From: Ignavibacteriales bacterium
Lineage (GTDB): Bacteria > Bacteroidota > Ignavibacteria > T3Sed10-11
NCBI GenBank assembly: GCA_003567775.1
Contig: PWYR01000056.1
Span: forward strand, 1-36,945
Length of the DNA: 36,945 bases
Direction of reading: 5' to 3'
Shown here: in pieces, positions 9,097 through 17,542 of the stretch
Layout: each line of letters starts with the position of its first letter
Numbering within the stretch: position 1 is the first letter of the stretch
Translations under genes and position numbers: made by a program
The notes under the pieces: generated by a model
Seen by the model: only the letters and a program-made list of their open reading frames with translations
What the model was told of the DNA's origin: nothing
Databases searched by the model: none

Positions 9097-10128
9097 TTAC
9101 TTAAATGAAAATTGTAATGAGAATCTGTGAACATTCGAAAATATACCGAACGATGAATATGCATAATCTACTCCCAGATGGTAACCGCTGAGAGTCTGCT
9201 GCAAACCGACCCCCAAATTTATGCCCGCTTCATCGCTGGGAAACGCGTATCCAGCCCGCAGCGATAACGTATTATAAAACGTGTATTCACCGCCGATTTT
9301 TACCTGTTCATAATAATCGCGGGGACGTTCGGCGTCAACCGATACTAAAACTCTGTGCGGCGATTCTTGCCGGTTGAGAATGTCCATCATATTTACCGAT
9401 AAACCGATGCGGAAGGTGAGAGGAAGCTGAAACAGCTCCTCTTCGTACCGTATCTCTTCGGAAAAATTCCTTACACTCATTGCAAAGTTCAAGCTACGGA
9501 ACCCGACGTTGTAAAGAACGCCAAAGTCGAATGCTAATACGTCGACTTTGTTATCGGTTCTTACCTGATCGCCGTCGTCAATTCTCAAGACGCTTGAACC
9601 GAGGTTCTGACTCACAAACTTAACATTTCCCCCGACTGCAAACCGCTCGGTAATTGCGTTGGCATATCCTACCCCGATTGCCATTGCCGTCGGTTTAAAT
9701 GTTCCGATATCTATAAAGCCCTCGTCGGTATCCGCCCTGATCGTCTCCTGCATTTCACCGTAATCGACTGCCAGGACATTCACCCCGAAGACGCCGTACC
9801 TGCCTCTGGCGGGACTGAACGCGGCGGATGCAAAGTTATACTGTATATCGGCTATCCAATCGATGTATCCGAGAGAGACATTTGCATAACCGTCTAAACG
9901 CGACATGCCCGCGGGATTAAAAAACATTGCCTGGGAACCCCACTCCAGAGAGGTAACGGCATCGCCCATCGCCGCCGCTCTCGGATCGGTGGTTAGACTT
10001 AAAAACTTAAGACCGCTTTGCGCAAGCTTCCTCTGTTCTTCGCCGACTTGTACCTGTGCATGTCCGCGTAGTGGAAACAGACCAATGAACACACATACAA
10101 GAGTTACAAATACTATATTCCTTTTCAT
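9097..10128 (-). CDS. PorV/PorQ-family outer-membrane protein (upstream copy)
   Basis: Beta-barrel protein of 343 residues in the PorV/PorQ family. Signal peptide 1 to about 25 (ending GHAQ), then 'KLAQSGLKFLSLTTDPRAAAMGDA' and 'MFFNPAGMSRLD' as in the family, a 'WIADIQYNF' strand, and a terminal aromatic strand (RFSLQFSFK). It is a paralog of 6773-7795; both also share 'YGVFG', 'DYGE' and 'GTFKPTA.AIG.GY'. It sits 37 bases after the FnIII gene and directly before the TIG lipoprotein, all on one strand. It probably forms an outer-membrane channel or docking barrel for the exported partners. Whether it works with the T9SS is not shown by the sequence. An AGGTGATC ribosome-binding sequence precedes the ATG. 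Confidence 0.88.
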   Translation of the reverse strand: MKRNIVFVTLVCVFIGLFPLRGHAQVQVGEEQRKLAQSGLKFLSLTTDPRAAAMGDAVTSLEWGSQAMFFNPAGMSRLDGYANVSLGYIDWIADIQYNFASAAFSPARGRYGVFGVNVLAVDYGEMQETIRADTDEGFIDIGTFKPTAMAIGVGYANAITERFAVGGNVKFVSQNLGSSVLRIDDGDQVRTDNKVDVLAFDFGVLYNVGFRSLNFAMSVRNFSEEIRYEEELFQLPLTFRIGLSVNMMDILNRQESPHRVLVSVDAERPRDYYEQVKIGGEYTFYNTLSLRAGYAFPSDEAGINLGVGLQQTLSGYHLGVDYAYSSFGIFSNVHRFSLQFSFK

Positions 10129-10165
10129 ACGATCACCTATTCATTTAAAACAAAATTTAAAATCT

Positions 10166-12235
10166 TTACCGGATGACAACAAACTTTCTCATAGCCCGTT
10201 CACCGGTTTCATGATTTTCGATGACTGCGATATACACACCGCTCACAACCACCTGTCGCGACGAAGTGGTAATATCCCAGAATGCATCACCGCTGCCGTC
10301 GGTGTGTTCGATGGTTCTGATCAATTCGCCGAGTTCGGTGTAAATTTTTATGGTGGCTTCACCCGGGACATTTAGAAACGCAAGCCGATCCTGAACATCA
10401 TAACGCACCGTTCGATCCTGGGAAATACTGTAGGGATTAGGAACAACGCGAATATCAGTCATTGCTTCACCCGGTGCGCGTCTGAGAAATGCGGGGTCGT
10501 ACGTTTGAGTCCAGTATCTGCTGCTTACAAGCTCTCCATCGGGCGCCATCCATGTAGGGGTTCCAGGGGGTGCATCTGCAACGCTTTCGATGTAATAAAA
10601 ATATTGCAAACCGCGAATCGGATCGCGGTCGTCGAACGAATTCTCGTTCGGCGACGCTTCGTGAATAAGTGTATAGGTACTGTCCGGTCGCTCGGTTGCA
10701 CGGTAAATTCTATAAGCTTTAATATCCTGTGCGTCGGGATGCGGATCCCACGAAATGGTTATCCGGTCGCCGCCGGAGTTCACCTCGATCAGACTCGGCG
10801 GGAGCGGCGCTCTGGGAATATTATATCCGGACTCAAAATTATCTATCGCGCGTTGAAATGTCTGGAAAAGAGAATCCCTTCCGGTGAGAACTATTTCGTT
10901 CTTTTCATAGTCGGAAAGGGCGCCGTCTTTATATAATCTTCCAACCCGAATCGCTTCATCCCTGCTCAATCCCGCCACACCTTCTGCAACCACGATCCTG
11001 AAACTCTCTCCCGGACCGAGCGTATACGGTCCGTATCCGTTTGCATAGGAAAAACCGCCCGAAGTACCGAGATTGGGGTTGGTTCGTTGCGCCGCAAAGT
11101 CTCCGGAAGGTTCTACCGCCCAGGCATGTCTCGGCGTCCGGTGCCCGCGTGTCATCAGATCATACTCCTCTCGCATACGCGCAGGATTGTACGGATCATT
11201 CCCGGAATTCAAACGATCGTCCGAACCGACATACGATGTGGTAGAGGGCTGGTCCGGGTCGTTGCTCGGGTCGTTCGGACCACGGTCGGCATGGATGGTT
11301 ACCACACCGCCATGATGAGGCGCGCCCAATCTGCCGACGGTGTCAGCGGCGTCAATGTATGCCGGACTATCCTGGTACCATATCGGCGCACCAATATTGT
11401 CATAGGGAACAGTTTTTGTAGGATCATAGCCGTGCCACGCAAATTGTGCACGAAGGTTGACATCATCCGGATCGATGCCGGGTACACCGCGTGTATCGGT
11501 CATCGTGTTTCTGCCCCAGCCGGTGTGGTTGCCGATTAAATATCTTGTTTCCCGAACCGCAGAAAGCCGGCTCTGGAAAAATATGACAATATCGTTCAGT
11601 GTTTGATCCGGCAGTTCAATATTCGGATCGTCATTCACGTTGCCCGTATTGGTAAATATATATTCCATAATGTGATAATTATCGTGCCCCTCGACACTGA
11701 ACTGCTTGATTCTCCGTTCCATCGTAAGCCCTATCTGGGTGTTCACGATATTACGAATCATCACATCGGCGTCGATGGTCGGGTCGAATTCGTCTACATC
11801 CATCGGCGACTCGCTGAACTGAAGGTCGCCGTCGACAAAAACAACGGGAACTTCAAACCGGCTTATCGTGGTAAAATCAATCGGGAAGAAAACACCGCCG
11901 CCCGAGACGCGTGGACCAACATGCACCACTTTTCTATCCCAGAAATCACCGCGCGGATCGTTAAAATCTTTCACCCCGATCCAGAGCGCTTTTGCCGCCT
12001 GCATATCCTGATACGGATAAATGCCGGGCCATCGCATTCCGAACTGCTGCACGTTGCGCAATCCGTGCTCGATTTCCATTCCTACTTCCGAATACCAGTT
12101 ATGAAGCGAGCCGGCTGATAACCAGTTGGCTCGAAACTGAGCGTCGGTGTTTTGTGAAAATCCGATCAACAGTAATATTATGATACATACTATAGTATGC
12201 ATCCGTTTTATGTTATGTTTATGTAAAACCCTCAT
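10166..12235 (-). CDS. Exported FnIII-domain protein with C-terminal sorting-like module (upstream copy)
   Basis: Predicted exported protein of 689 residues, paralogous to 1492-3639. An N-terminal hydrophobic segment ending NTDAQ serves as signal peptide after an 11-residue basic start; Met12 is an alternative start but has a poorer ribosome-binding site than the GAGGAG before the first ATG. The large middle region (about 35-475) is unrecognised but is shared with the paralog (QIGLTMERRI.QFS..GHDNYHI, VAEGVAGLSRDEA). A fibronectin type III domain spans about 476-560 (GGDRITISWDPHP, YRIYRATERPDSTY). The last 95 residues (RVVPNPYS, ATIKIYTELGELI, HTDGSGDAFWD, SGVYIAVIE, KFVVIR) resemble FlgD/T9SS C-terminal modules. 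The conserved aromatic-rich N-terminal region could be a binding domain; this is inference. Confidence 0.8.
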   Translation of the reverse strand: MRVLHKHNIKRMHTIVCIIILLLIGFSQNTDAQFRANWLSAGSLHNWYSEVGMEIEHGLRNVQQFGMRWPGIYPYQDMQAAKALWIGVKDFNDPRGDFWDRKVVHVGPRVSGGGVFFPIDFTTISRFEVPVVFVDGDLQFSESPMDVDEFDPTIDADVMIRNIVNTQIGLTMERRIKQFSVEGHDNYHIMEYIFTNTGNVNDDPNIELPDQTLNDIVIFFQSRLSAVRETRYLIGNHTGWGRNTMTDTRGVPGIDPDDVNLRAQFAWHGYDPTKTVPYDNIGAPIWYQDSPAYIDAADTVGRLGAPHHGGVVTIHADRGPNDPSNDPDQPSTTSYVGSDDRLNSGNDPYNPARMREEYDLMTRGHRTPRHAWAVEPSGDFAAQRTNPNLGTSGGFSYANGYGPYTLGPGESFRIVVAEGVAGLSRDEAIRVGRLYKDGALSDYEKNEIVLTGRDSLFQTFQRAIDNFESGYNIPRAPLPPSLIEVNSGGDRITISWDPHPDAQDIKAYRIYRATERPDSTYTLIHEASPNENSFDDRDPIRGLQYFYYIESVADAPPGTPTWMAPDGELVSSRYWTQTYDPAFLRRAPGEAMTDIRVVPNPYSISQDRTVRYDVQDRLAFLNVPGEATIKIYTELGELIRTIEHTDGSGDAFWDITTSSRQVVVSGVYIAVIENHETGERAMRKFVVIR

Positions 12236-12299
12236 TACTTATTCTCCTCATTAAAATTCTGTGAGAAACCGAGATAATCTCAAAATATAAAATAATGTT

Positions 12300-15200
12300 C
12301 TACAAACCGATCGATACTCTCAAGCCGAAGAATATATTTCTCGGATTAAGAAATGTGAGAAAACCTTGATTCGGCATTTCAATATACGCGCGATTGTCAA
12401 GCACGTCATTTACGAAATTGGGATCTGCCTGTACCCAATCGCCGTTGCTGTATCGCAGGTATTCGCCCGTCCCGACGTGATAATATAATACACGTTCGTG
12501 CGGATTCGAGACTGCAGAAACGTCGCGAACGCCTTCCATCGGAACGAATTCCGTACCTGCTTTGCGATATTCACCCGGTCGATCGTTGCCCGGTATCAAT
12601 ACATAATCGAGCTGCCGCGCCTGATCTTCGGGGAAATCAAGATGAAGCGAACGCATATAGTTATTATAATCGTCTCCATCGACGAAACCGTATCCCCCGG
12701 AACTCATATGCTTGTGATTGAATACGTTGCTTATGTCCATAAAGAATTGGAAGTTCGCACCGGCAACTTCAAAGTTTTTACTAAATCTCATGTTGAGATT
12801 ATAGTAATCTTTCCATTGCACGTTGTTGCTGATGCCGGGAATAACCGCGCCGCCCATCCAGGTGAAATAGGTTCCCGCACTATACGATCCCAGCAAATTC
12901 AACCGTACGTCGCCAAGCCAGTGTATGCCTGCAAATTCAGGACCGAAATCCTTCGGGGTAAAGAAATCCAGATTTGCCCGACCATACGGCTGCGGCACCG
13001 GACGCGCTTGATAGTGCGCTTCCGTAGTTCTTTCGTACCGTCGTTGCTCGGCAGGATTCTCAAAGTATTGACCAAGACCGAAATTACCGAAGCTGGTAAC
13101 CTGATAGGTATAGTTCACAAAACCGCTTGTCCATCTGCCCATGCGTTTCGTCAGGGTAAATTCAAATCCGCGAACATCGCGGTAGTTATTCGGATAAGTG
13201 CGAATATAATTTATCTGCCCGTCGCGGCTGCTAAATCTCACAAGACGCGGTTGCAACGAAATGTCTCTGTAAAATCCGGCGACGCGCAACAGGAACATAT
13301 CGAAGAGGTTGTGTTCATAGCCGAGCTCATACGCAACGGTCTTCTGAAGTGGGTTATTCGGGTCGCCGATTCGGGAAAGTGCATTGGTGTCGGTAAATCT
13401 CCGCACCATAAAAATGTCGTCTGAACGTGGCATTGACCTGAAGTGACCGTAGTTGAAGTACAGCTTACTATTCTCCGTCACCGGGAATGAGACGCCGAGC
13501 CGCGGACTTAACGTGACCTGTCTGTCAGTCGGCTCCATTGTCATAAGCGTATCGAGACCCGGAACATTGATAAATGCACGGTCGAACGGATTCTCAATTA
13601 GATACCATTCATCTTGTGCGTGGAAATAATCCACCCGTAACCCGATGTTGGCTATCATACCCTCGAATTCGGTTTTATTCTGGAGATATAAACCGCCGCG
13701 AAGCGGATTTCTATCCCAGACATTAAAATACCTACCTGAAGGCAGGTATTCATCGACCTGACCGTAATTTATATTGTGATTGGTATACACAAATTCTACT
13801 CCGGTCTTAACCTGGTTGTAGCGATTCCATTGACTGGTAATATCGAACTTACCGCTCCAGTTTGCAACCTGCGATGAATCGCGGGAGTTGCTCATACCGA
13901 CTCCCATACGCATTCCCGATCCGATTGCATCGGACGGGAACGGATAAAAACCGTACGGTCCTTCGTCGACCATCACACCTGCGACTTCGTACACACGGGA
14001 AGTGTCTCTCATCCTTCCCGGATTGGTGTCATACGATGTGCTAAAATGCTCAAGTGTAACTTCGTAATAGGTATCGGAGCTGATGGCATTGGTGAACTTA
14101 CCGCCGATCATCCACCTGTCGATCGAAGACGGCGCCCAGTAGTCGGTGCTGAAGAGTCTTGAATCAATATAACTGACCCGGCTCAGAGCACTTCCGATAC
14201 CTCCGGACGAACGGAAAAGACCTGGCAAACCGGCATTGTTATTATTCGTTCCCCATTGTCTTCCGTATAAACCCTGAATCTGTAATTTCATTCCGGGACC
14301 GACGTCCGAGGTAATTTTCATTTGAGCGTTATAGTCCTGATAACTATCGGTATGAAGAGGAATCACATACATTTCTCTTGTTTGTTTCCACGATGCAAAA
14401 AATCGTGCATTGCCCAGCATTTCACCGAAGTACGGAAAGGGACCGCCGAAACTTACTTCGATATCTTCATCCGGTCTGACGATCTCCATCGGCTTCCTGT
14501 AACGCCACAGGAATATTTGCTGCGCCTGTTCGGGGGTGAGATCGGTGCTCGGATCTCCGTCTTCCAATGTTCGTTCGGCAATGGCAATCCATCCCTCAAA
14601 CTCCGGGTAACTTCTTATGTCGAATCTATCCCATGCACCGCTATTGGTTCCGTGCCATGCAACCTCGGGATCGACATACGGCCTGATCCAGTATGAATTG
14701 GGATCGTTTGCCGGCGCGCCGAAATGTTTTTGCGCGGGCGGACGGTATCGTGTCAAAACATCAATGGTATACATATCGCGCCTCCCCTCGCGCGTAACAA
14801 CGTTTATGATTCCGGACCTTACGTTGCCGTACTCAGCATTAAATCCACCCGTCTGTATCTGTATCTCCTCAACGCTTGTAAAGCTGATATTGGTATACGG
14901 TGTGTTGTCACGTTCGTCTCTCAATGTAAGACCGTCGACCATAAAGGCAACCGGATCAAAAGTAGAATGTGCGCCGCGTACCGTAAGCCCCTGTATTCCT
15001 GCCTGAAGGCCGACCACACTGGATACATCGACAACAGGCAGGTTTTGTACTTCTGCCGCACTCAGGTTAACCGTACTTGCGGAAACATCACGCTGAATGA
15101 TCGGCCTCTCGGCGATAATGATAACTTCGTCAAGCTCAAACGCAGCGTCGGTAAGCTCGACATCGATTTCCGTTGTCTGGTTAATGCTAACACGAACGTT

Positions 15201-15464
15201 TCTCACGGTAACCGGATCGTATCCGATCATCGAGAAGCGGAGTTCGTGTTCACCCGGCGGGACATTCAATATATTATAATATCCCTCAATATTTGTCGCC
15301 GATCCCATCATAGTGCCGACGATTACTACGTTGGCGCCAATGAGCGGCTCTTCGGTTTGTGAATCCGTCACTGTACCCGTTATCCGACCCGTCTGGGCGA
15401 ATGTAAGTGAAGTACACAAAATAACAAGCAGCAATCCAACACAAAATAAATGTAACATCCTCAT
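12300..15464 (-). CDS. TonB-dependent outer-membrane receptor with carboxypeptidase-regulatory domain (upstream copy)
   Basis: SusC/RagA-like receptor of 1054 residues and first gene of the eight-gene run. Signal peptide about 1-23 (ending TFAQ), CarboxypepD_reg-like domain about 25-110 (GRITGTVTDSQTEEPLIGANV, GYYNILNVPPGEH), linker 'LDEVIIIAERPIIQRDVSAS', plug about 125-235 (TVRGAHSTFDPVAFMVDG, GGFNAEYGNVRSGIINVVT), then a long beta-barrel ending in 'NIFFGLRVSIGL'. It differs from its paralog mainly by inserts in the barrel, for example a Gly/Asn-rich segment near residue 415 and an extra region near the C-terminus (about 960-1020). These could be substrate-selective loops. GGAGGAT lies eight bases before the ATG. 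A possible promoter lies about 140 bases upstream. No SusD gene accompanies it. Confidence 0.93.
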   Translation of the reverse strand: MRMLHLFCVGLLLVILCTSLTFAQTGRITGTVTDSQTEEPLIGANVVIVGTMMGSATNIEGYYNILNVPPGEHELRFSMIGYDPVTVRNVRVSINQTTEIDVELTDAAFELDEVIIIAERPIIQRDVSASTVNLSAAEVQNLPVVDVSSVVGLQAGIQGLTVRGAHSTFDPVAFMVDGLTLRDERDNTPYTNISFTSVEEIQIQTGGFNAEYGNVRSGIINVVTREGRRDMYTIDVLTRYRPPAQKHFGAPANDPNSYWIRPYVDPEVAWHGTNSGAWDRFDIRSYPEFEGWIAIAERTLEDGDPSTDLTPEQAQQIFLWRYRKPMEIVRPDEDIEVSFGGPFPYFGEMLGNARFFASWKQTREMYVIPLHTDSYQDYNAQMKITSDVGPGMKLQIQGLYGRQWGTNNNNAGLPGLFRSSGGIGSALSRVSYIDSRLFSTDYWAPSSIDRWMIGGKFTNAISSDTYYEVTLEHFSTSYDTNPGRMRDTSRVYEVAGVMVDEGPYGFYPFPSDAIGSGMRMGVGMSNSRDSSQVANWSGKFDITSQWNRYNQVKTGVEFVYTNHNINYGQVDEYLPSGRYFNVWDRNPLRGGLYLQNKTEFEGMIANIGLRVDYFHAQDEWYLIENPFDRAFINVPGLDTLMTMEPTDRQVTLSPRLGVSFPVTENSKLYFNYGHFRSMPRSDDIFMVRRFTDTNALSRIGDPNNPLQKTVAYELGYEHNLFDMFLLRVAGFYRDISLQPRLVRFSSRDGQINYIRTYPNNYRDVRGFEFTLTKRMGRWTSGFVNYTYQVTSFGNFGLGQYFENPAEQRRYERTTEAHYQARPVPQPYGRANLDFFTPKDFGPEFAGIHWLGDVRLNLLGSYSAGTYFTWMGGAVIPGISNNVQWKDYYNLNMRFSKNFEVAGANFQFFMDISNVFNHKHMSSGGYGFVDGDDYNNYMRSLHLDFPEDQARQLDYVLIPGNDRPGEYRKAGTEFVPMEGVRDVSAVSNPHERVLYYHVGTGEYLRYSNGDWVQADPNFVNDVLDNRAYIEMPNQGFLTFLNPRNIFFGLRVSIGL

Positions 15465-15602
15465 AGAAATATCCTCCGGTGATAATTCGCTTGATGCGTA
15501 TGTTGTTCAATGAAATGTCATAGTTTCGATAGGTCCTAATAAAATTGCGCAGTATTACATTACTCGGAAAGAGCGCAAAAAGTTTATTTTTAGTCTTTTA
15601 GT

Positions 15603-15631
15603 AAATTAATTTAAAAAAAACCATTTGTCAA
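15603..15631 (-). promoter_or_regulatory. Possible sigma70-type promoter for the TonB-receptor run
   Basis: On the minus strand a perfect TTGACA (15631-15626) is followed after 17 bases by TAATTT (15608-15603), a weak -10 match. It lies in the 201-base A+T-rich spacer between the amidase gene and the first TonB-dependent receptor gene, which is the largest break before that run. It would leave a leader of about 140 bases. The organism's promoter consensus is unknown, and many Bacteroidota do not use TTGACA, so this is tentative. Confidence 0.3.
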
Positions 15632-15665
15632 GACCATATCATAGTATTAATTAAAAAAAATCATT

Positions 15666-17453
15666 TTATTTAATCAACTCGAAAAAAGACTCAATTCCTT
15701 CTATAACCGCTTGTGCTATCTTTTTCTGTACATCGATATCGAGGAGATCCATTTCCTCTTCAGGATTTGAAATAAAAGCCGTTTCAACAAGCACATTCGG
15801 TATTTCGATTAAATCGTTCAAAAGAAAATTGAAGCTTCCGACGACCCCGAACTCGGCAAAACCGAGATCGAGCATCTTTTCATACATTATATCGGCAAGC
15901 GGTTTATACCCGATATGTTTATAGTAGGTACTCGTTCCGCGAACCCGTTCGGGATCGCTTGCATATCCGATTGAATTTGCATGAATGCTTATAATAAGAT
16001 CGGGATTTCCCGATATAACTTTCTCAACCCGATCTGCCATCGGTACATCGTAATCACCGGTGCGCGTCATTATGACAGCGACGCCTTGCACGGTTAATTT
16101 TTCCTCGATAAATTGTGAGATCGCGAGAGTAATGTCTTTCTCCATCGCTCCCGTAGCGCCGAGCGCCCCTCTATTGTCCCCGCCGTGTCCCGCATCGATT
16201 GCAATAATTCTTCCGTGTAATAGATTGGCAGGATCACCGAGCGCCGGCGGACGACGAATAATGATGAGCATGTTGCCCGTATCGGTATACTCTATACGGT
16301 GTCCCCAGTGTACCGGGTGATTTAATTCGATTTGTAACCGGTATAGGTCGGTAGAGACCTGCTCCCACGTAATGTTTTCTATACCTTCTGCCGACAGGTG
16401 ATGCGTTACCCAGGTAGTATTTGAGGTCACTCCATAAATATCGATTACTATTCTATTGGGGTTTATTAATTGCTGCGTAAGATAAGGTAATTTTTGACCG
16501 AGTTGTAAAGAGACGACATCGGCGGCGGGGCTTCCTGCGGTGCTGATCGATCCGGCTAACGCTCGCGGGGGAGGCGCGCTCGATGGTATAATATCAATAA
16601 ACCGCGATTGGATCCACGCCGTCATATCATCCGCTAACCGCACACGATACATTCGGCCTACCCTGCCATCCAATTGCAGTACAACCCCGGGTTCTACAAA
16701 TCCGAGACGGGCGCCCCCGAGTCGATCGGTTCCCAATCCGGCATTAAAAAACGGGCGGTTGCCGATAACTTCCGCCCTATAAGGTAGTTTACCAGGTTTA
16801 ATGCTTATACGCCCTGGAGATTCCGCCTCAACACTGTTCCAGAAGTCGCTCCGCAACCTGAAACGTACCGGAACGTCGAGTGTAAAATCATCTTTTTTAA
16901 CCTTATAATGACCTGCGTAAATTCCACTAATGCCGCCTGTTGAATTCGGAGGCAATTCACGCATTTCAATGTCGCTTTTTACGCCTTCGATATCGAATGA
17001 TGCTTCATAACCGGGACTGCCTTTGAATCGAACTTCGAGTATGTCACCTTCGTTCAGCCAGAGATCTCCCACGGGCTGCATAAAATAATCTTCGATAGTG
17101 AGCGGCTCTTCCGGCGACGTTTCGGGCGGTTCCGGTCGAATAACCGTAAATGACTTCGTCAGCCGTTCTCCTGTATCCGAAACAGCGGCTATCGAAATCT
17201 TATTTTCACCACGGCCAAGATTAACCAGACCGACAAACGCGCCGCTCGGGTACACCTTTACCTGTCGGTCATTAATATAAGCGGTTGCATTTGGATGAGT
17301 ATTGGCGGCGATGCGATAACGGGGAACGTCAATCGTGATAACTTCGCTTTCGGGAATTATTACATTCAGATAAAGTGTATCGACTTCCCGACCCCCGGCG
17401 GTCAGCAGAAATAACACAGAGAAAACACTGCAAATAAAGAACCTGTACATCAT
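15666..17453 (-). CDS. Exported N-acetylmuramoyl-L-alanine amidase (Amidase_3)
   Basis: Zinc amidase of 595 residues that cuts the bond between N-acetylmuramic acid and L-alanine in peptidoglycan. Signal peptide about 1-20. Residues about 25-290 hold beta-rich, SH3- or Ig-like regions (for example FVEPGVVLQLDGR and YRVRLADDMTAWIQSRF near 252-286, typical of an SH3-like unit). Residues about 310-400 look like an AMIN-type domain (RIVIDIYG). The C-terminal Amidase_3 domain (about 415-592) keeps the zinc ligands His423 (DAGHGG), Glu438 (MEKD) and His491 (SIHAN), and the catalytic Glu557 (VETAFISN). It is last in the minus-strand amino-sugar cluster, 78 bases after the DUF4954 gene. A cell-division or remodelling role (AmiC-like) is the main alternative to nutrient scavenging. 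Confidence 0.93.
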   Translation of the reverse strand: MMYRFFICSVFSVLFLLTAGGREVDTLYLNVIIPESEVITIDVPRYRIAANTHPNATAYINDRQVKVYPSGAFVGLVNLGRGENKISIAAVSDTGERLTKSFTVIRPEPPETSPEEPLTIEDYFMQPVGDLWLNEGDILEVRFKGSPGYEASFDIEGVKSDIEMRELPPNSTGGISGIYAGHYKVKKDDFTLDVPVRFRLRSDFWNSVEAESPGRISIKPGKLPYRAEVIGNRPFFNAGLGTDRLGGARLGFVEPGVVLQLDGRVGRMYRVRLADDMTAWIQSRFIDIIPSSAPPPRALAGSISTAGSPAADVVSLQLGQKLPYLTQQLINPNRIVIDIYGVTSNTTWVTHHLSAEGIENITWEQVSTDLYRLQIELNHPVHWGHRIEYTDTGNMLIIIRRPPALGDPANLLHGRIIAIDAGHGGDNRGALGATGAMEKDITLAISQFIEEKLTVQGVAVIMTRTGDYDVPMADRVEKVISGNPDLIISIHANSIGYASDPERVRGTSTYYKHIGYKPLADIMYEKMLDLGFAEFGVVGSFNFLLNDLIEIPNVLVETAFISNPEEEMDLLDIDVQKKIAQAVIEGIESFFELIK

Positions 17454-17519
17454 ATAATTTAACTCACGAAAAACACATATTATGTATAAGATACAATTAT
17501 TTAAATAATTACCTATTCT

Positions 17520-17542
17520 CCGGCGGTTGTTTTAACCACCGG
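17520..17542 (-). terminator. Hairpin overlapping the stop codon of the DUF4954 gene
   Basis: CCGGTGGTT and AACCGCCGG on the minus strand form a nine-base stem with one G-U pair and a five-base loop. The first arm contains the last codons of the gene and the stop codon. No run of T follows, so it may attenuate expression or protect the 3' end of the mRNA rather than act as a full rho-independent terminator. Confidence 0.35.

Noticed and set aside
12498-13424. A 308-codon open frame on the plus strand
   Set aside because: It is antisense to the TonB-dependent receptor, has no ribosome-binding site or recognisable domain, and its composition is that of a shadow of the coding strand. The same holds for 14724-15362 and for most other open frames opposite long genes.
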